From NCBI GenBank assembly GCA_047967505.1, contig CM106538.1: DNA of 64,000 bases; one strand, written 5' to 3'. Under the pieces are notes generated by a model. It searched no databases and was not told the origin of the DNA. It saw nothing but the letters and a program-made list of their open reading frames with translations. The DNA comes from Dipteris shenzhenensis (Eukaryota; Polypodiophyta; Polypodiopsida; Gleicheniales). Position numbers and translations under genes: made by a program. Of the stretch, positions 54,204 through 64,000 are shown one piece after another (within the stretch, counting starts at the first letter, position 1; every line of letters starts with the position of its first letter).

Positions 54204-54990
54204 TATAGAGAAACGATAGGGTTTGCAGTGGAGCGATAAAAAATAGATGATACTCAGACACAACTGAAGAACGGAACTCAGAAAACATAGTGCCTGTCGG
54301 TAATATGAAAAACTGAATACAAGAACCTCAAGCCGTCGTGTCTCAAGGACTGTGGCTGAGGTGAATCAGAAAGATGATTCTATGTAGAGAAACACTAGAA
54401 AAGATAGCAGCAGAGGGAGCGAAACGCAGTCCTCCGTGTAGCTTGATGATGGTGAAGATGATGAAGGGCTGGAGCTGCCCTAGGAAATGGCTGAAAACAG
54501 CATGCTCTGATGAAGGAACCTTCAGGCTATCTGGAATAGCAACATGATGAAGAAAAGGAGCAGATCTGGAGCAGGAGGGGCATATCTGGAGCAGAAGGAA
54601 CAGATCTGGAGCAGGAGGGGCAGATCTGGAGCAGAGGAGTAGATCTGGAGCAGAGGAGGCAGAGAATGAGTTGGGGCCAAACTGGAGCAGAAGGGGCTAC
54701 AGTAAAGGATGGAGGAGGTAAGGAGCAGTTGTAGGTCCTATCCAAGAGAGTGAAGGGGGTAGGTAGTCTTTTATAGGCCTGACCTTAGGAGGGTGGCCAG
54801 CTCTGGTCGGTGGGCCTGCCAGCTGGTCGGCCAGCTAGTCAGTGGGCCTGCCAACTGGTTGGTGGTGGCCCGTTCAGGTCGGCCATTTCTGGCCTTTCTG
54901 GCCACTTGTTTGGCCCTGCTGGCTGACCTTTTGGCTGGCCTGCAAGCTGGTATGTTTACCCTAGAAATTGGGGATTGTAGTTGCTTAACA
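54204..54990 (-). repeat. LTR 1 of the concatemer (787 bp)
   Basis: Outer (3' on the element strand) LTR beside the left TSD. TATA box CTATAAAAG on the minus strand at about 54769-54777. Five 20-bp AGATCTGGAGCA units near 54561-54660. Confidence 0.93.
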
Positions 54991-55784
54991 CCCCCTCTCA
55001 ATTGCCAATTTGGAGGGGCAGACATTGTGTGCTTGGAGCTTCGTGTAGAGATGTCAACGGTGGCTATCCCTACGAAATGCCCAAGAGATGTAATGCAAAA
55101 ATGCACAGAAGGTCACAAGAGGAGTGCCCTTGCAAGGGAATTGTTCACATCCTCAAGTGCCTGAGTTACACGTACGATCAGCAGAAATAAGAACACTGTG
55201 AAGCTCGAGAGAATAAGCCACCCCCTCTCACCGCCGAAAGGTGGAGGGAAAAGCAAAGGTAAAGAACAAATATGTCGTAGCAGCACTGATAATCCAGAGA
55301 TGGTAGGATTCCGCCAAAGGAAGAGGTCGGAGCTGAACAGTGAGCCAGTGTGTGCCCGATCTTGGACCTCGGGAGAGAGGAGTCTACCCCACCTCCATGT
55401 TGGACAAGATTTGTAACAACAGTCATCAAGACACATCTGAACGAAAAGGGTCCTGTCTAGGGAGAACTTGTAGATCTTGGAAGTTGATACCGATGGAGAT
55501 CTGGTAGAGGTGAAGAATCATGACCTCCTTGTTCGAAGGAATGGGGAGTGTCAAGCCTGAAACCGAAAAGGGAGGGAGGGATGGGAGTAGAAGATGGAGT
55601 TCTGAAAGGGAGGGAGGGATGGAAGTAGAAGATGGAGTTCTCTCCCGTAGTGCGCAGCGGAATGAAGAGGAAACTGATATGTTCATAGGAGTGATGCTCC
55701 CCGTACCTATGGCCTCCTTGAAGAAGTAGGATCTTTAGATCACCAGAGATCTGGGGTCTTTAGATCACCATGGCTCTGATACCA
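54991..55784 (-). mobile_element. Internal region 1 (794 bp)
   Basis: Purine tract at 54991-55003 (read on minus), PBS at 55773-55784 abutting LTR 2. Two tandem GGGAGGGAGGGATGG units of about 47 bp near 55570-55640. Minus-strand frames of 107 codons (55436-55113) and 86 codons (55686-55426) are conserved in all four internals but match nothing I know. Confidence 0.9.
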
Positions 55785-56539
55785 TATAGAGAAACGATAG
55801 GGTTTGCAGTGGAGCGATAAAAAATAGATGATACTCAGACACAACTGAAGAACGGAACTCAGAAAACATAGTGCCTGTCGGTAATATGAAAAACTGAATA
55901 CAAGAACCTCAAGCCGTCGTGTCTCAAGGACTGTGACTGAGGTGAATTAGAAAGATGGCTCTATGTAGAGAAACAATAGAAAAGATAGCAGCAGAGGGAG
56001 CAAAACGCAGTCCTCCGTGTAGCTTGATGATGATGAAGATGATGAAGGGCTGGAGCTGCCCTAGGAAATGGCTGAAAACAGCATGCTCTGAGGAAGGAAC
56101 CTTCAGGCTATCTGGAATAGCAACATGATGAAGAAAAGGAGCAGATCTGGAGTAGGAGGGGCAGATCTGGAGCAGGAGGGGCAGATCTGGAGCAGGGGAG
56201 TAGATCTGGAGCAGAGGAGGCAGAGAATGAGTTGGGGCAGAACTGGAGCAAGAGGGGCTGCAGCAAAGGATGGAGGAGGTCAGGAGCACAGCTGCAGGTC
56301 CTGTCCAAGAGAGTGAAGGGGGTAGGTAGTATTTTATAGGCCTGACCTTAGGAGGTTGGCCAGCTTTGGTCAGTGGGCCTGCCAGCTGGTCGCCAGCTAG
56401 TCGGTGGGCCTGCCAACTGGTTGGTGGTCGGCCATTTCTGGCCTTTCTGGCCACTTGTTTGGCCCTGCTGGCTGACCTTTTGGCTGGCCTTCAAGCTGGT
56501 ATGTTTACCCCATAAATTGGGGATTGTAGTTGCTTAACA
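55785..56539 (-). repeat. LTR 2 (755 bp)
   Basis: Four AGATCTGGAG(C/T)A units near 56143-56220; TATA box variant at 56332-56339, where a C to A change makes the upstream base different from the other LTRs. Confidence 0.93.
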
Positions 56540-57324
56540 CCCCCTCTCAATTGCCAATTTGGAGGGGCAGACATTGTGTGCTTGGAGCTTCGTGTAGAGA
56601 TGTCGACGGTGGCTATCCCTGCGAAATGCCCAAGAGATGTAATGCAAAAATGCAGAGAAGGTCACAAGAGGAGTGCCCTTGCAAGGGAGTTGTTCACATC
56701 CTCAAGTGCCTGAGTTACACGTATGATCAGCAGAAATAACAACAGTGTGAAGCTCGAGAGAATAATCCACCCCCTCTCACCGCCAAAAGGTGGAGGGAAA
56801 AGCAAAGTTAAAGAACAAATATGTCGTAGCAGCACTGATAATCCAGAGATGGTAGGATTCCGCCAAAGGAAGAGGTCGGAGCTGAACAATGAGCCAATGT
56901 GTGCCCGATCTTGGACCTCGGGAGAGAGGAGTCTACCCCACCTCCATGTTGGACAAGATTCGTAACAACAGTCATCAAGACACATCTGAACAGAAAGGGT
57001 CCTGTCTAGGGAGAACTTGTAGATCTTGGAAGTTGTTACCGATGGAGATCTGATAGAGATGAAGGATCATGTTCGAAGGAATGGGGAGTGTCAAGCCTGA
57101 AACGGAAAAGGGAGGGAGGGATGGGTGTAGAAGATGGAGTTCTAAAAGGGAGGGAGGGATGGAAGTAGAAGATGGAGTTCTCTCCCGTAGTGCGCAGCGG
57201 AATGAAGAGGAAACTGATATGTTCATAGGAGTGATGCTCCCCGTACCTATTGCCTCCATGAAGAAGCAGGATCTTTAGATCACCAGAGATCTGGGGTCTT
57301 TAGATCACCATGGCTCTGATACCA
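56540..57324 (-). mobile_element. Internal region 2 (785 bp)
   Basis: Same layout as internal 1, with a short deletion near 57071 that removes the GACCTCCTT segment. PBS at 57313-57324. Confidence 0.9.
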
Positions 57325-58072
57325 TATAGAGAAACGATAGGGTTTGCAGTGGAGCGATCAAAAATAGATGATACTCAGACACAACTGAAGAACGGAACTC
57401 AGAAAACATAGTGCCTGTCGGTAATATGAAAAACTGAATACAAGGACCTCAAGCCATCGTGTCTCAAGGACTGTGGCTGAGGTGAATCTGAAAGATGATT
57501 CTATGTAGAGAAACAATAGAAAAGATAGCAGCAGAGGGAGCGAAACGCAGTCCTCCGTGTAGTTTGATGATGATGAAGATGATGAAGGGCTGGAGCTGCC
57601 CTAGGAAATGGCTGAAAACAGCATGCTCTGAGGAAGGAACCTTCAGGCTATCTGGAATAGCAACATGATGAAGAAAAGGAGCAGATCTGGAGCAGGAGGG
57701 GCAGATCTGGAGCAGAGGAGCAGATCTGGAGCAGAGGAGGCAGAGAATGAGTTGGGGCAAAACTGGAGCAGGAGGGGCTGCAGCAAAGGATGGAGGAGGT
57801 GAGGAGCAGCTGTAGGTCCTGTCCAAGAGAGTGAAGGGGGTAGGTAGTCTTTTATAGGCCTGACCTTAGGAGGTTGGCCAGCTTTGGTCGGTGGGCCTGC
57901 TAGCTGGTCGGCCAGCTGGTCGGTGGGCCTGCCAACTGGTTTGTGGTCGGCCAGTTCTGGTCGGCCATTTTTGGCCTTTCTGGCCACTTGTTTGGCCCTG
58001 CTAGCTGACCTTTTGGCTGGCCTGCAAGCTGGTATGTTTATCCCAGAAATTGGGGATTGTAGTTGCTTAACA
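57325..58072 (-). repeat. LTR 3 (748 bp)
   Basis: Three AGATCTGGAGCA units near 57682-57740, the lowest number of the five; TATA box at 57850-57857. Confidence 0.93.
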
Positions 58073-58867
58073 CCCCCTCTCAATTGCCAATTTGGAGGGG
58101 CAGACATTGTGTGCTTGGAGCTTCGTGTAGAGATGTCGACGGTGGCTATCCCTACGAAATGCCCAAGAGATGTAATGCAAAAATGCAGAGAAGGTCACAA
58201 GAGGAGTGCCCTTGCAAGGGAATTGTTCACATCCTCAAGTGCCTGAGTTACACGTAGGATCAGCAGAAATAAGAACACTGTGAAGCTCGAGAGAATAAGC
58301 CACCCCCTCTCACCGCCGAAAGGTGGAGGGAAAAGCAAAGGTAAAGAACAAATATGTCGTAGCAGCACTGATAATCCAGAGATGGTAGGATTCTGCCAAA
58401 GGAAGAGGTCGGAGCTGAACAGTGAGCCAGCGTGTGCCCGATCTTGGACCTCGGGAGAGAGGAGTCTACCGCACCTCCATGTTGGACAAGATTCGTGACA
58501 ACAGTCATCAAGACACATCTGAACAGAAAGGGTCCTGTCTAGGGAGAACTTGTAGATCTTGGAAGTTGATACCGATGGAGATCTGGTAGAGGTGAAGGAT
58601 CATGACCTCCTTGTTCGAAGGAATGGGGAGTGTCAAGCCTGAAACCGAAAAGGGAGGGAGGGATGGGAGTTGAAGATGGAGTTCTGAAAGGGAGGGAGGG
58701 ATGGAAGTAGAAGATGGAGTTCTCTCCCGTAGTGCGCAGCGGAATGAAGAGGAAACTGATATGTTCAAAAGGAGTGATGCTCCCCGTACCTATGGCCTCC
58801 ATGAAGAAGCAGGATCTTTAGATCACCAGAGATCTGGGGTCTTTAGATCACCATGGCTCTGATACCA
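58073..58867 (-). mobile_element. Internal region 3 (795 bp)
   Basis: Same layout; PBS at 58856-58867. An extra base pair pattern near 58768 (TTCAAAAGG instead of TTCATAGG) changes the small minus-strand frame. Confidence 0.9.
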
Positions 58868-59667
58868 TATAGAGAAACGATAGGGTTTGTAGTGGAGCGA
58901 TAAAAAATAGATGATACTCAGACACAACTGAAGAACAGAACTTTGAAAACATAGTGCCTGTCGGTAATATGAAAAACTGAATACAAGAACCTCAATCCGT
59001 CGTGTCTCAAGGATTGTGGCTGAGGTGAATCAGAAAGATGATTCTATGTAGAGAAACAATAGAAAAGATAGCAGCAGAGGGAGCGAAACGCAATCCTCCA
59101 TGTAGCTTGATGATGATGAAGATGATGAAGGGCTGGAGCTGCCCTAGGAAATGGCTGAAAACAGCACGCTCTGAGGAAGGAACCTTCAGGCTATCTGGAA
59201 TAGCAACATGATGAAGAAAAGGAGCAGATCTGGAGCAGGAGGGGCAGATCTGGAGCAGGAGGGGCAGATCTGGAGCAGAGGAGTAGATCTGGAGTAGAGG
59301 AGGCAGAGAATGAGTTGGGGCAGAACTGGAGCAGGAGGGGCTGCAGCAAAGGATGGAGGAGGTGAGGAGTAGCTGCAGGTCCTGTCCAAGAGAGTGAAGG
59401 GGGTAGGTAGTCTTTTATAGGCGTGACCTTAGGAGGTTGGCCAGCTTTGGTCGGTGGGCCTGCCAGCTGGTCGGTGGGCCTGCCAACTAGTCGGCCAGCT
59501 GGTCAGCCAGCTAGTCGGTGGGCTTGCCAACTGGTTGGTGGTTGGCCAGTGCTGGCCGGCCATTTCTGGCCTTTTTGGCCACTTGTTTGTCCCTGCTGGC
59601 TGACCTTTTGGCTGGCCTGCAAGCTGGTATGTTTACCCCAGAAATTGGGGATTGTAGTTGCTTAACA
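58868..59667 (-). repeat. LTR 4 (800 bp)
   Basis: Four AGATCTGGAGCA units near 59226-59300; TATA box at 59413-59420. The GGTCGGTGGGCCTGCCA stretch (about 59450-59530) is the longest of the five. Confidence 0.93.
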
Positions 59668-60460
59668 CCCCCTCTCAATTGCCAATTTGGAGGGGCAGAC
59701 ATTGTGTGCTTGGAGCTTCGTGTAGAGATGTCGACGGTGGCTATCCCTGCGAAATGCCCAAGAGATGCAATGCAAAAACGCAGAGTTGGTCACAAGAGGA
59801 GTGCCCTTGCAAGGGAATTGTTCACATCCTCAAGTGCCTGAGTTATAGGTACGATCAGCAAAAATAAGAACATTGTGAAGCTCGAGAGAATAAGCCACCC
59901 CCTCTCACCGCCGAAAGGTGGAGGGAAAAGCAAAGGTACAGAACAAATATGTCGTAGCAGCACTGATAATCCAGAGATGGTAGGATTCCGCCAAAGGAAG
60001 AGTCGGAGCTGAACAGTGAGCCAGTGTGTGCCCGATCTTGGACCTCGGGAGAGAGGAGTCTACCCCACCTCCATGTTGGACAAGATTCGTAACAACAATC
60101 ATCAAGACACATCTGAACAGAAAGGGTCCTGTCTAGGGAGAACTTGTAGATCTTGGAAGTTGATACCGATGGAGATCTGGTAGAGGTGAAGGATCATGAC
60201 CTCCTTGTTCGAAGGAATGGGGAGTGTCAAGCCTGAAACCGAAAAGGGAGGGAGGGATGGGAGTAGAAGATGGAGTTCTAAAAGGGAGGGAGGGATGGAA
60301 GTAGAAGATGGAGTTCTCTCCCGTAGTGCGCAGCGGAATGAAGAGGAAACTGATATGTTCATAGGAGCGATGCTCCCCGTACCTATGGCCTCCATGAAGA
60401 AGTAGGATCTTTAGATCACCAGAGATCTGGGGTCTTTAGATCACCATGGCTCTGATACCA
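59668..60460 (-). mobile_element. Internal region 4 (793 bp)
   Basis: Same layout; PBS at 60449-60460. One base fewer in the GAAGAGTCGG stretch near 60000 shifts the 107-codon frame. Confidence 0.9.
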
Positions 60461-61245
60461 TATAGAAAAACGATAGGGTTTGCAGTGGAGCGATCAAAAA
60501 TAGATGATACTCAGACACAACTGAAGAACGGAACTCAGAAAACATAGTGCCTGTCGGTAATATGAAAAACTGAATACAAGAACCTCAAGCCGTCGTGTCT
60601 CAAGGACTGTGGCTGAGGTGAATCAGAAAGATGATTCTATGTAGAGAAACAATAGAAAAGATAGCAGCAGAGGGAGCAAAACGCAGTCCTCCGTGTAGCT
60701 TGATGATGATGAAGATGATGAAGGGCTGGAGCTGCCCTAGGAAATGGCTGAAAACAGCATGCTCTTAGGAAGGAACCTTCAGGCTATCTGGAATAGCAAC
60801 ATGATGAAGAAAAGGAGCAGATCTGGAGCAGGAGGGGCAGATCTGGAGCAGGAGGGGCAGATCTGGAGCAGAGGAGTAGATCTGGAGCAGAGGAGGCAGA
60901 GAATGAGTTGGGGCAGAACTGGAGCAGGAGGGGCTGCAGCAAAGGATGGAGGAGGTGAGGAGTAGCTGCAGGTCCTGTCCAAGAGAGTGAAGGGGGTAGG
61001 TAGTCTTTTATAGGCCTGACCTTAGGAGGTTGGCCAGATTTGGTCGGTGGGCCTGCCAGCTGGTCGGCCAGCTGGTAGGCCAGCTGGTCGGTGGGCCTGC
61101 CAACTGGTTGGCCTGCTGGTTGGCCAGTTCTGGTCGGCCATTTCTGGCCTTTCTGGCCACTTGTTTGGCCCTGCTGGCTGACCTTTTGGCTGGCCTGCAA
61201 GCTGGTATGTTTGCCCCAGAAATTGGGGATTGTAGTTGCTTAACA
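60461..61245 (-). repeat. LTR 5 (785 bp)
   Basis: Outer (5' on the element strand) LTR beside the right TSD GAAGG (61246-61250). Four AGATCTGGAGCA units near 60825-60890; TATA box at 61006-61013. Confidence 0.93.
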
Positions 61246-61415
61246 GAAGGGCTCCCCCCTGCTGAGGAGTCTTCATAGGGTATTGCAGAGACTGGCAGGG
61301 GGTCTCATCCGTGCTCCGCCCAGATGCAGAGAAGAGTTTGAGTGCCAGTCCCTTATGTGGCACCCAGAGATCAGAGATTAGGAGGGCCGTATGCTTGGAT
61401 AGTGGACTCACATTG

Positions 61416-62600
61416 GTTGGGCACAGTGGGACAATGGTCCAGTAGGGTCCTTTGGCCGTCGGAGCAGACTACCTATGGAGACAGAGGCGAGGCTTGATGC
61501 CCTAGCGCACCTGCGAGGGGCAGGGCAGTGGATGGGCGAGATTGACTTAGCCATTTCGGAGTCCTGGTGGGAAGGACTTCACGTTTGGAGAGAGAGCAGA
61601 TGATTGGGGCAGTTTTCCTGTACTGGTGTTCCCTTGAGGATGTTGATGCAGCGCGGCAGCATGCACCTCGGCTTCTTCCATGTAGGACTTGGAGGCCTAC
61701 TTCAGCCACTCATTGAGAGTGACCCCGAGATGGATGGGAGTCTTGATGGGATACACTGGCAGATGATCAGAGTGGTGGGCCGTTTGGGGAAGGAGTGGCA
61801 CATTGACCCTCCTAGTATTTCAGAGCAGGCGCCTCTAGATGGCGCCTTTGGCTGTGGGAGGGTTGACCCCTGAGGGACGTCCAATGGGATCTGAGAGAGT
61901 GGTTCTAGCCCTCCAGGGGCGGCCCAACTGAGCAGGTGGATGAGGTGCCCTTCTTTTCCTACACCACATGGATTGGCAAGAGGCTTCAGATGGACTTGTC
62001 GAGGTGGACCCCTTCGAGGGAGAGCCATTGGGTGACCCAGAGAGTGCCTCGGGATGTGCGCTCTAGGTTCTGGACATGGTTGTGGTCCAGCTTGCGGCCG
62101 AGGAAGTTCTCTTACTTCTTCTGGCTGGCCGCCCACGGAGGCTTGCCCATCAGACCATGGTTGGAGCAGATGCGAGTGGACGGGCAGTGCCATTGTTGCT
62201 CCGTTGGTGCCCTGGAGACTATCCCGCATTGCCTTTGGAGCTGTCGTAGCGCAGCGAGGATCTGGATGGGAGCCCTCAGGATCATGACACGTATGCAGAG
62301 TCTTCATAGAGACTACACCTCGGGGATGGTGGCTTGGTTGACAGAGGGAGGACACACGTTTCAATTGATGAGATCTCCCCAGCCTACCGGATATAGGGTC
62401 AGAGCATCCAGAGGATCGCACTCCATGAGGCAGTCCCCCCTAACAGTCTAGCTCCTCCTTCTCCTAAGGAGGACATTGTCTGGGAGGTGGTAGCGAGCAT
62501 CACAGCTTGGAACATTTGGGTGGCTCGCTGCAGTCTTGTGATGGGTGAGCACTTGGTTCCACCCACGGCTACCCTAGTTGCCATATGACAGGATATCATT
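61416..62600 (+). pseudogene. L-A ORF2 C-terminus with zf-RVT
   Basis: The frame 61936-62451 contains SHWVTQRVPRDVRSRFWTW, FSYFFWLAAHGGLPIRPWL and the cysteine motif CHCCSVGALETIPHCLWSC (C-x2-C-x9-H-x4-C). WMGALRIMTRMQSLHRDYTS and GMVAWLTEGGHTFQL follow, and VASITAWNIWVARC in a shifted frame near 62480-62530. Its last part matches the truncated copy at 5347-6038. Stops and shifts upstream of 61936. Confidence 0.88.
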
Positions 62601-63016
62601 TACACTTTACGGTCCACTTGGGAGCGTGGGACTCCAGGCTTCAGGGTGACTATCGAGAGGCGTACTCGTTTCTGCAAGGCTTGGCCTGCAGGCTTGGCCT
62701 GCAGGTGTTTTCTACATCTTCACTCCACGAGGGATTCACTGGCTGTATAGTCCCCCCACTTGGCTGTTAACCCCAGTTCCAGAGATTCCCTAAGCGGTGA
62801 GCTGGGTTTCTCTGGAACAGGCTGGTTTTTCTTTCAGCCTTTTCTGGTTTTTTTTCATACTCAGCACCTTCGGGGCTGCTGTCTTGTATGAAAATCTTTC
62901 AAGCATTAATAGAAGGTTCCTTTCTTGATAAAAAAATAAAAATGAGAGATGTCCATAGCCTATTTTAAAAAGATTTTTACACATCTGTTGAAATCTAAGA
63001 GTCCTCCCAGTGAAAT

Positions 63017-63424
63017 ACTCTAGAAGGCTTGCAGCCTCTAATGGTTATCTGGAGTCTCTTACCATTGTGCTAATAGTGTATTGAAAGGATGAGAGGCTCT
63101 TCGAATGATATTTGCATGAATCTATTCCTCTCGGGTCCCATTGCAAGTATCTTATGGGGACACCCCCATAGAGCCACAACCTCAAGAACCTAAAAGAATT
63201 CTCTAAGGACTGGGGTCTAGATATGGGGATGCTCTGGAAGGATTCCAGCCTAATTATCATCTGGAATCTCTTGGCATTGCTAATAGTATATTGAAATGAT
63301 GAGAGGCTCTTCAAATGATATTTGCATCAATTTATCCTCACTCTATGGGGTCCCACGGCAAGTATTTTATGGGGACACCCCCATAGAGCCACAACCTCTG
63401 AGAACCTAAAAGAATGCTCTAAAA
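63017..63424. repeat. 214-bp tandem duplication in L-B
   Basis: Copies start at 63017 (ACTCTAGAAGGCTTGCAGCC) and 63231 (GCTCTGGAAGGATTCCAGCC). Both end in CAACCTC...AGAACCTAAAAGAAT. They are diverged (roughly 85-90% by eye) and encode the LWLYGGVPIRYLQWDPRG motif twice on the minus strand. Confidence 0.88.
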
Positions 63425-64000
63425 TATGAGTCAGAAGCCAAAAACCACTTCTCTACATGACTCATAATCCTAACTACCTCAAAGTGTGTATCCACTAGAA
63501 TACTCTGATCCATGGATCCGTAGAGCCTGCTTCTAGAGTGCACATCAAAGATCAAGCATCCCCATTAACTAGAGTATCCCAATTTCAATCCCTTTGGAGA
63601 CCAATGGCCTGGAGCGGTATACCTCTCCTCCAGAAGGACCCCATCCATCTAGTAATTCTTGTTGTCTCTTGCCTATGAGGACCCAATCCAAAGCTAAAGC
63701 TATGCCAATCTACTCAATTTGAATTTTCTTCCACTTCCTTTGAGGTGGCTAACCATATGAGATTTTCACTCTTTTTTAATGTTTTTGAACATCTTCCAAG
63801 AACCCACCGAGGAAGCAAGACATTTATCTCATCCAGACCACTACATATAACCAAATGAGCCTAGAGGAAGCCTTAATGATCAAGAATCCAATCATTCCAC
63901 ATGACAGGCTTCCTATCAATCTCTTCCTGTGAAGAGGGGGGGATCCTTTGAAGTGATCTTGAAGTTGCTCCAAGATTTTAGGATAGTATCCGTAAGATGG

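Larger units (their letters stand above)
54204..61245 (-). mobile_element. Concatemer of a small LTR retrotransposon: 5 LTRs, 4 internal regions
   Basis: Five LTRs (748-800 bp) alternate with four internal regions (785-795 bp) in one orientation with no other sequence between them. The whole block is flanked by a single 5-bp TSD, GAAGG, at 54199-54203 and 61246-61250. On the minus strand the LTR starts TGTTAAGC and ends CTCTATA. A TGGTATCAGAGC primer-binding site is directly adjacent, and a purine tract (AATTGAGAGGGGG) directly precedes each downstream LTR. A complete single unit would be about 2.36 kb. It has no gag or pol, so it must rely on proteins from other elements. The unit fits the TRIM/SMART to small LARD range. 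Confidence 0.95.
50644..62940 (+). mobile_element. LINE L-A, near full length but rearranged and interrupted
   Basis: A 9-bp TSD (AATGAGAGA) flanks the unit. It starts with a CT-rich 5' untranslated region (50690-51230), then ORF1 (51309 to about 52730), and ends with the zf-RVT domain (61936-62451) and the terminus GCATTAATAGAAGGTTCC plus an A-rich tail (62908-62940). Between them the ORF2 blocks are out of order: RT-to-zf-RVT linker on the minus strand (52905-53155), reverse transcriptase on the plus strand (53210-53600), and endonuclease on the minus strand (53640-54203 and 61246-61415). The endonuclease block holds the LTR concatemer at 54204-61245. Confidence 0.82.
50190..64000 (-). mobile_element. 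LINE L-B split by a 12.3-kb insertion
   Basis: The minus-strand L-B 3' part is at 50190-50643, with the zf-RVT frame at 50652-50422 (CCSSVQESIQHCLLDC). It continues at 62941-64000 (LRLWLYGGVPIRYLQWD near 63170 and 63380; the MWND region near 63895). The break falls between the zf-RVT domain and the segment before it, and both sides align with the uninterrupted copy at 7509-9186. The insertion is flanked by AATGAGAGA on both sides (50635-50643 and 62941-62949). It runs off the window end. Confidence 0.88.

Noticed and set aside
54991-60395. 107- and 86-codon minus-strand frames repeated in all four internal regions as a possible gene
   Set aside because: Their repetition is explained by the concatemer. 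Frames are altered in internals 2, 3 and 4 by small indels, and no start context or domain is visible.
1-64000. Bacterial-type promoters, ribosome binding sites, operons or terminators
   Set aside because: All coding content is of plant retroelement type; such signals would not be meaningful here.

Overview
This window looks like plant nuclear DNA from a large, gene-poor, repeat-rich genome. It holds plant-type LINEs (a DUF4283/CCHC first protein, then endonuclease, reverse transcriptase and a zf-RVT cysteine domain), Ty3/gypsy and copia relics, and LTR elements primed by initiator tRNA-Met. I see no rRNA, tRNA, CRISPR or bacterial-type gene. The only trace of a host gene is one possible 104-bp exon of a BK-like potassium channel at 47.8 kb. 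That exon, and a LINE family whose first protein resembles the L1 coiled-coil type, make me suspect a non-flowering land plant; this is inference. L-A, L-B, L-C and L-D are working names for four LINE families.

Layout. 0-5 kb: short tandem repeats and a gypsy integrase relic. 5.3-6.0 kb: a 5'-truncated L-A with target-site duplications (TSDs). 7.4-15.7 kb: an old minus-strand L-B interrupted by a younger L-B (15-bp TSD) and by a full-length 5.8-kb L-C (15-bp TSD). 16.0-19.4 kb: a gypsy gag-pol relic. 19.4-24.9 kb: several L-D pieces in both orientations. 25.2-27.4 kb: an L-B with a recent 457-bp internal tandem duplication. 28.4-32.4 kb: three minus-strand L-C pieces. 32.6-33.4 kb: one end of a short LTR element. 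33.4-37.4 kb: two L-B copies tail to tail. 37.7-40.8 kb: a non-coding LTR element containing six 182-bp tandem repeats. 41-43 kb: microsatellites and minisatellites. 43.8-47.3 kb: an L-B joined to a gypsy integrase fragment. 47.8 kb: the possible channel exon. 49-50 kb: a copia gag relic and an LTR remnant. 50.2 kb to the end: an L-B split by a 12.3-kb insertion made of a rearranged L-A, which carries a 7.0-kb concatemer of a small LTR retrotransposon (five LTRs, four internal regions, one 5-bp TSD).

Almost every protein-coding stretch here belongs to a retroelement, and most are broken by stops or frameshifts. The best preserved are the L-C first ORF (412 codons) and a gypsy integrase core with an intact D,D-35-E set. 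The main interest is structural: up to four levels of nesting, a concatemeric LTR element, a satellite-like array inside an LTR element, and two LINE architectures side by side.
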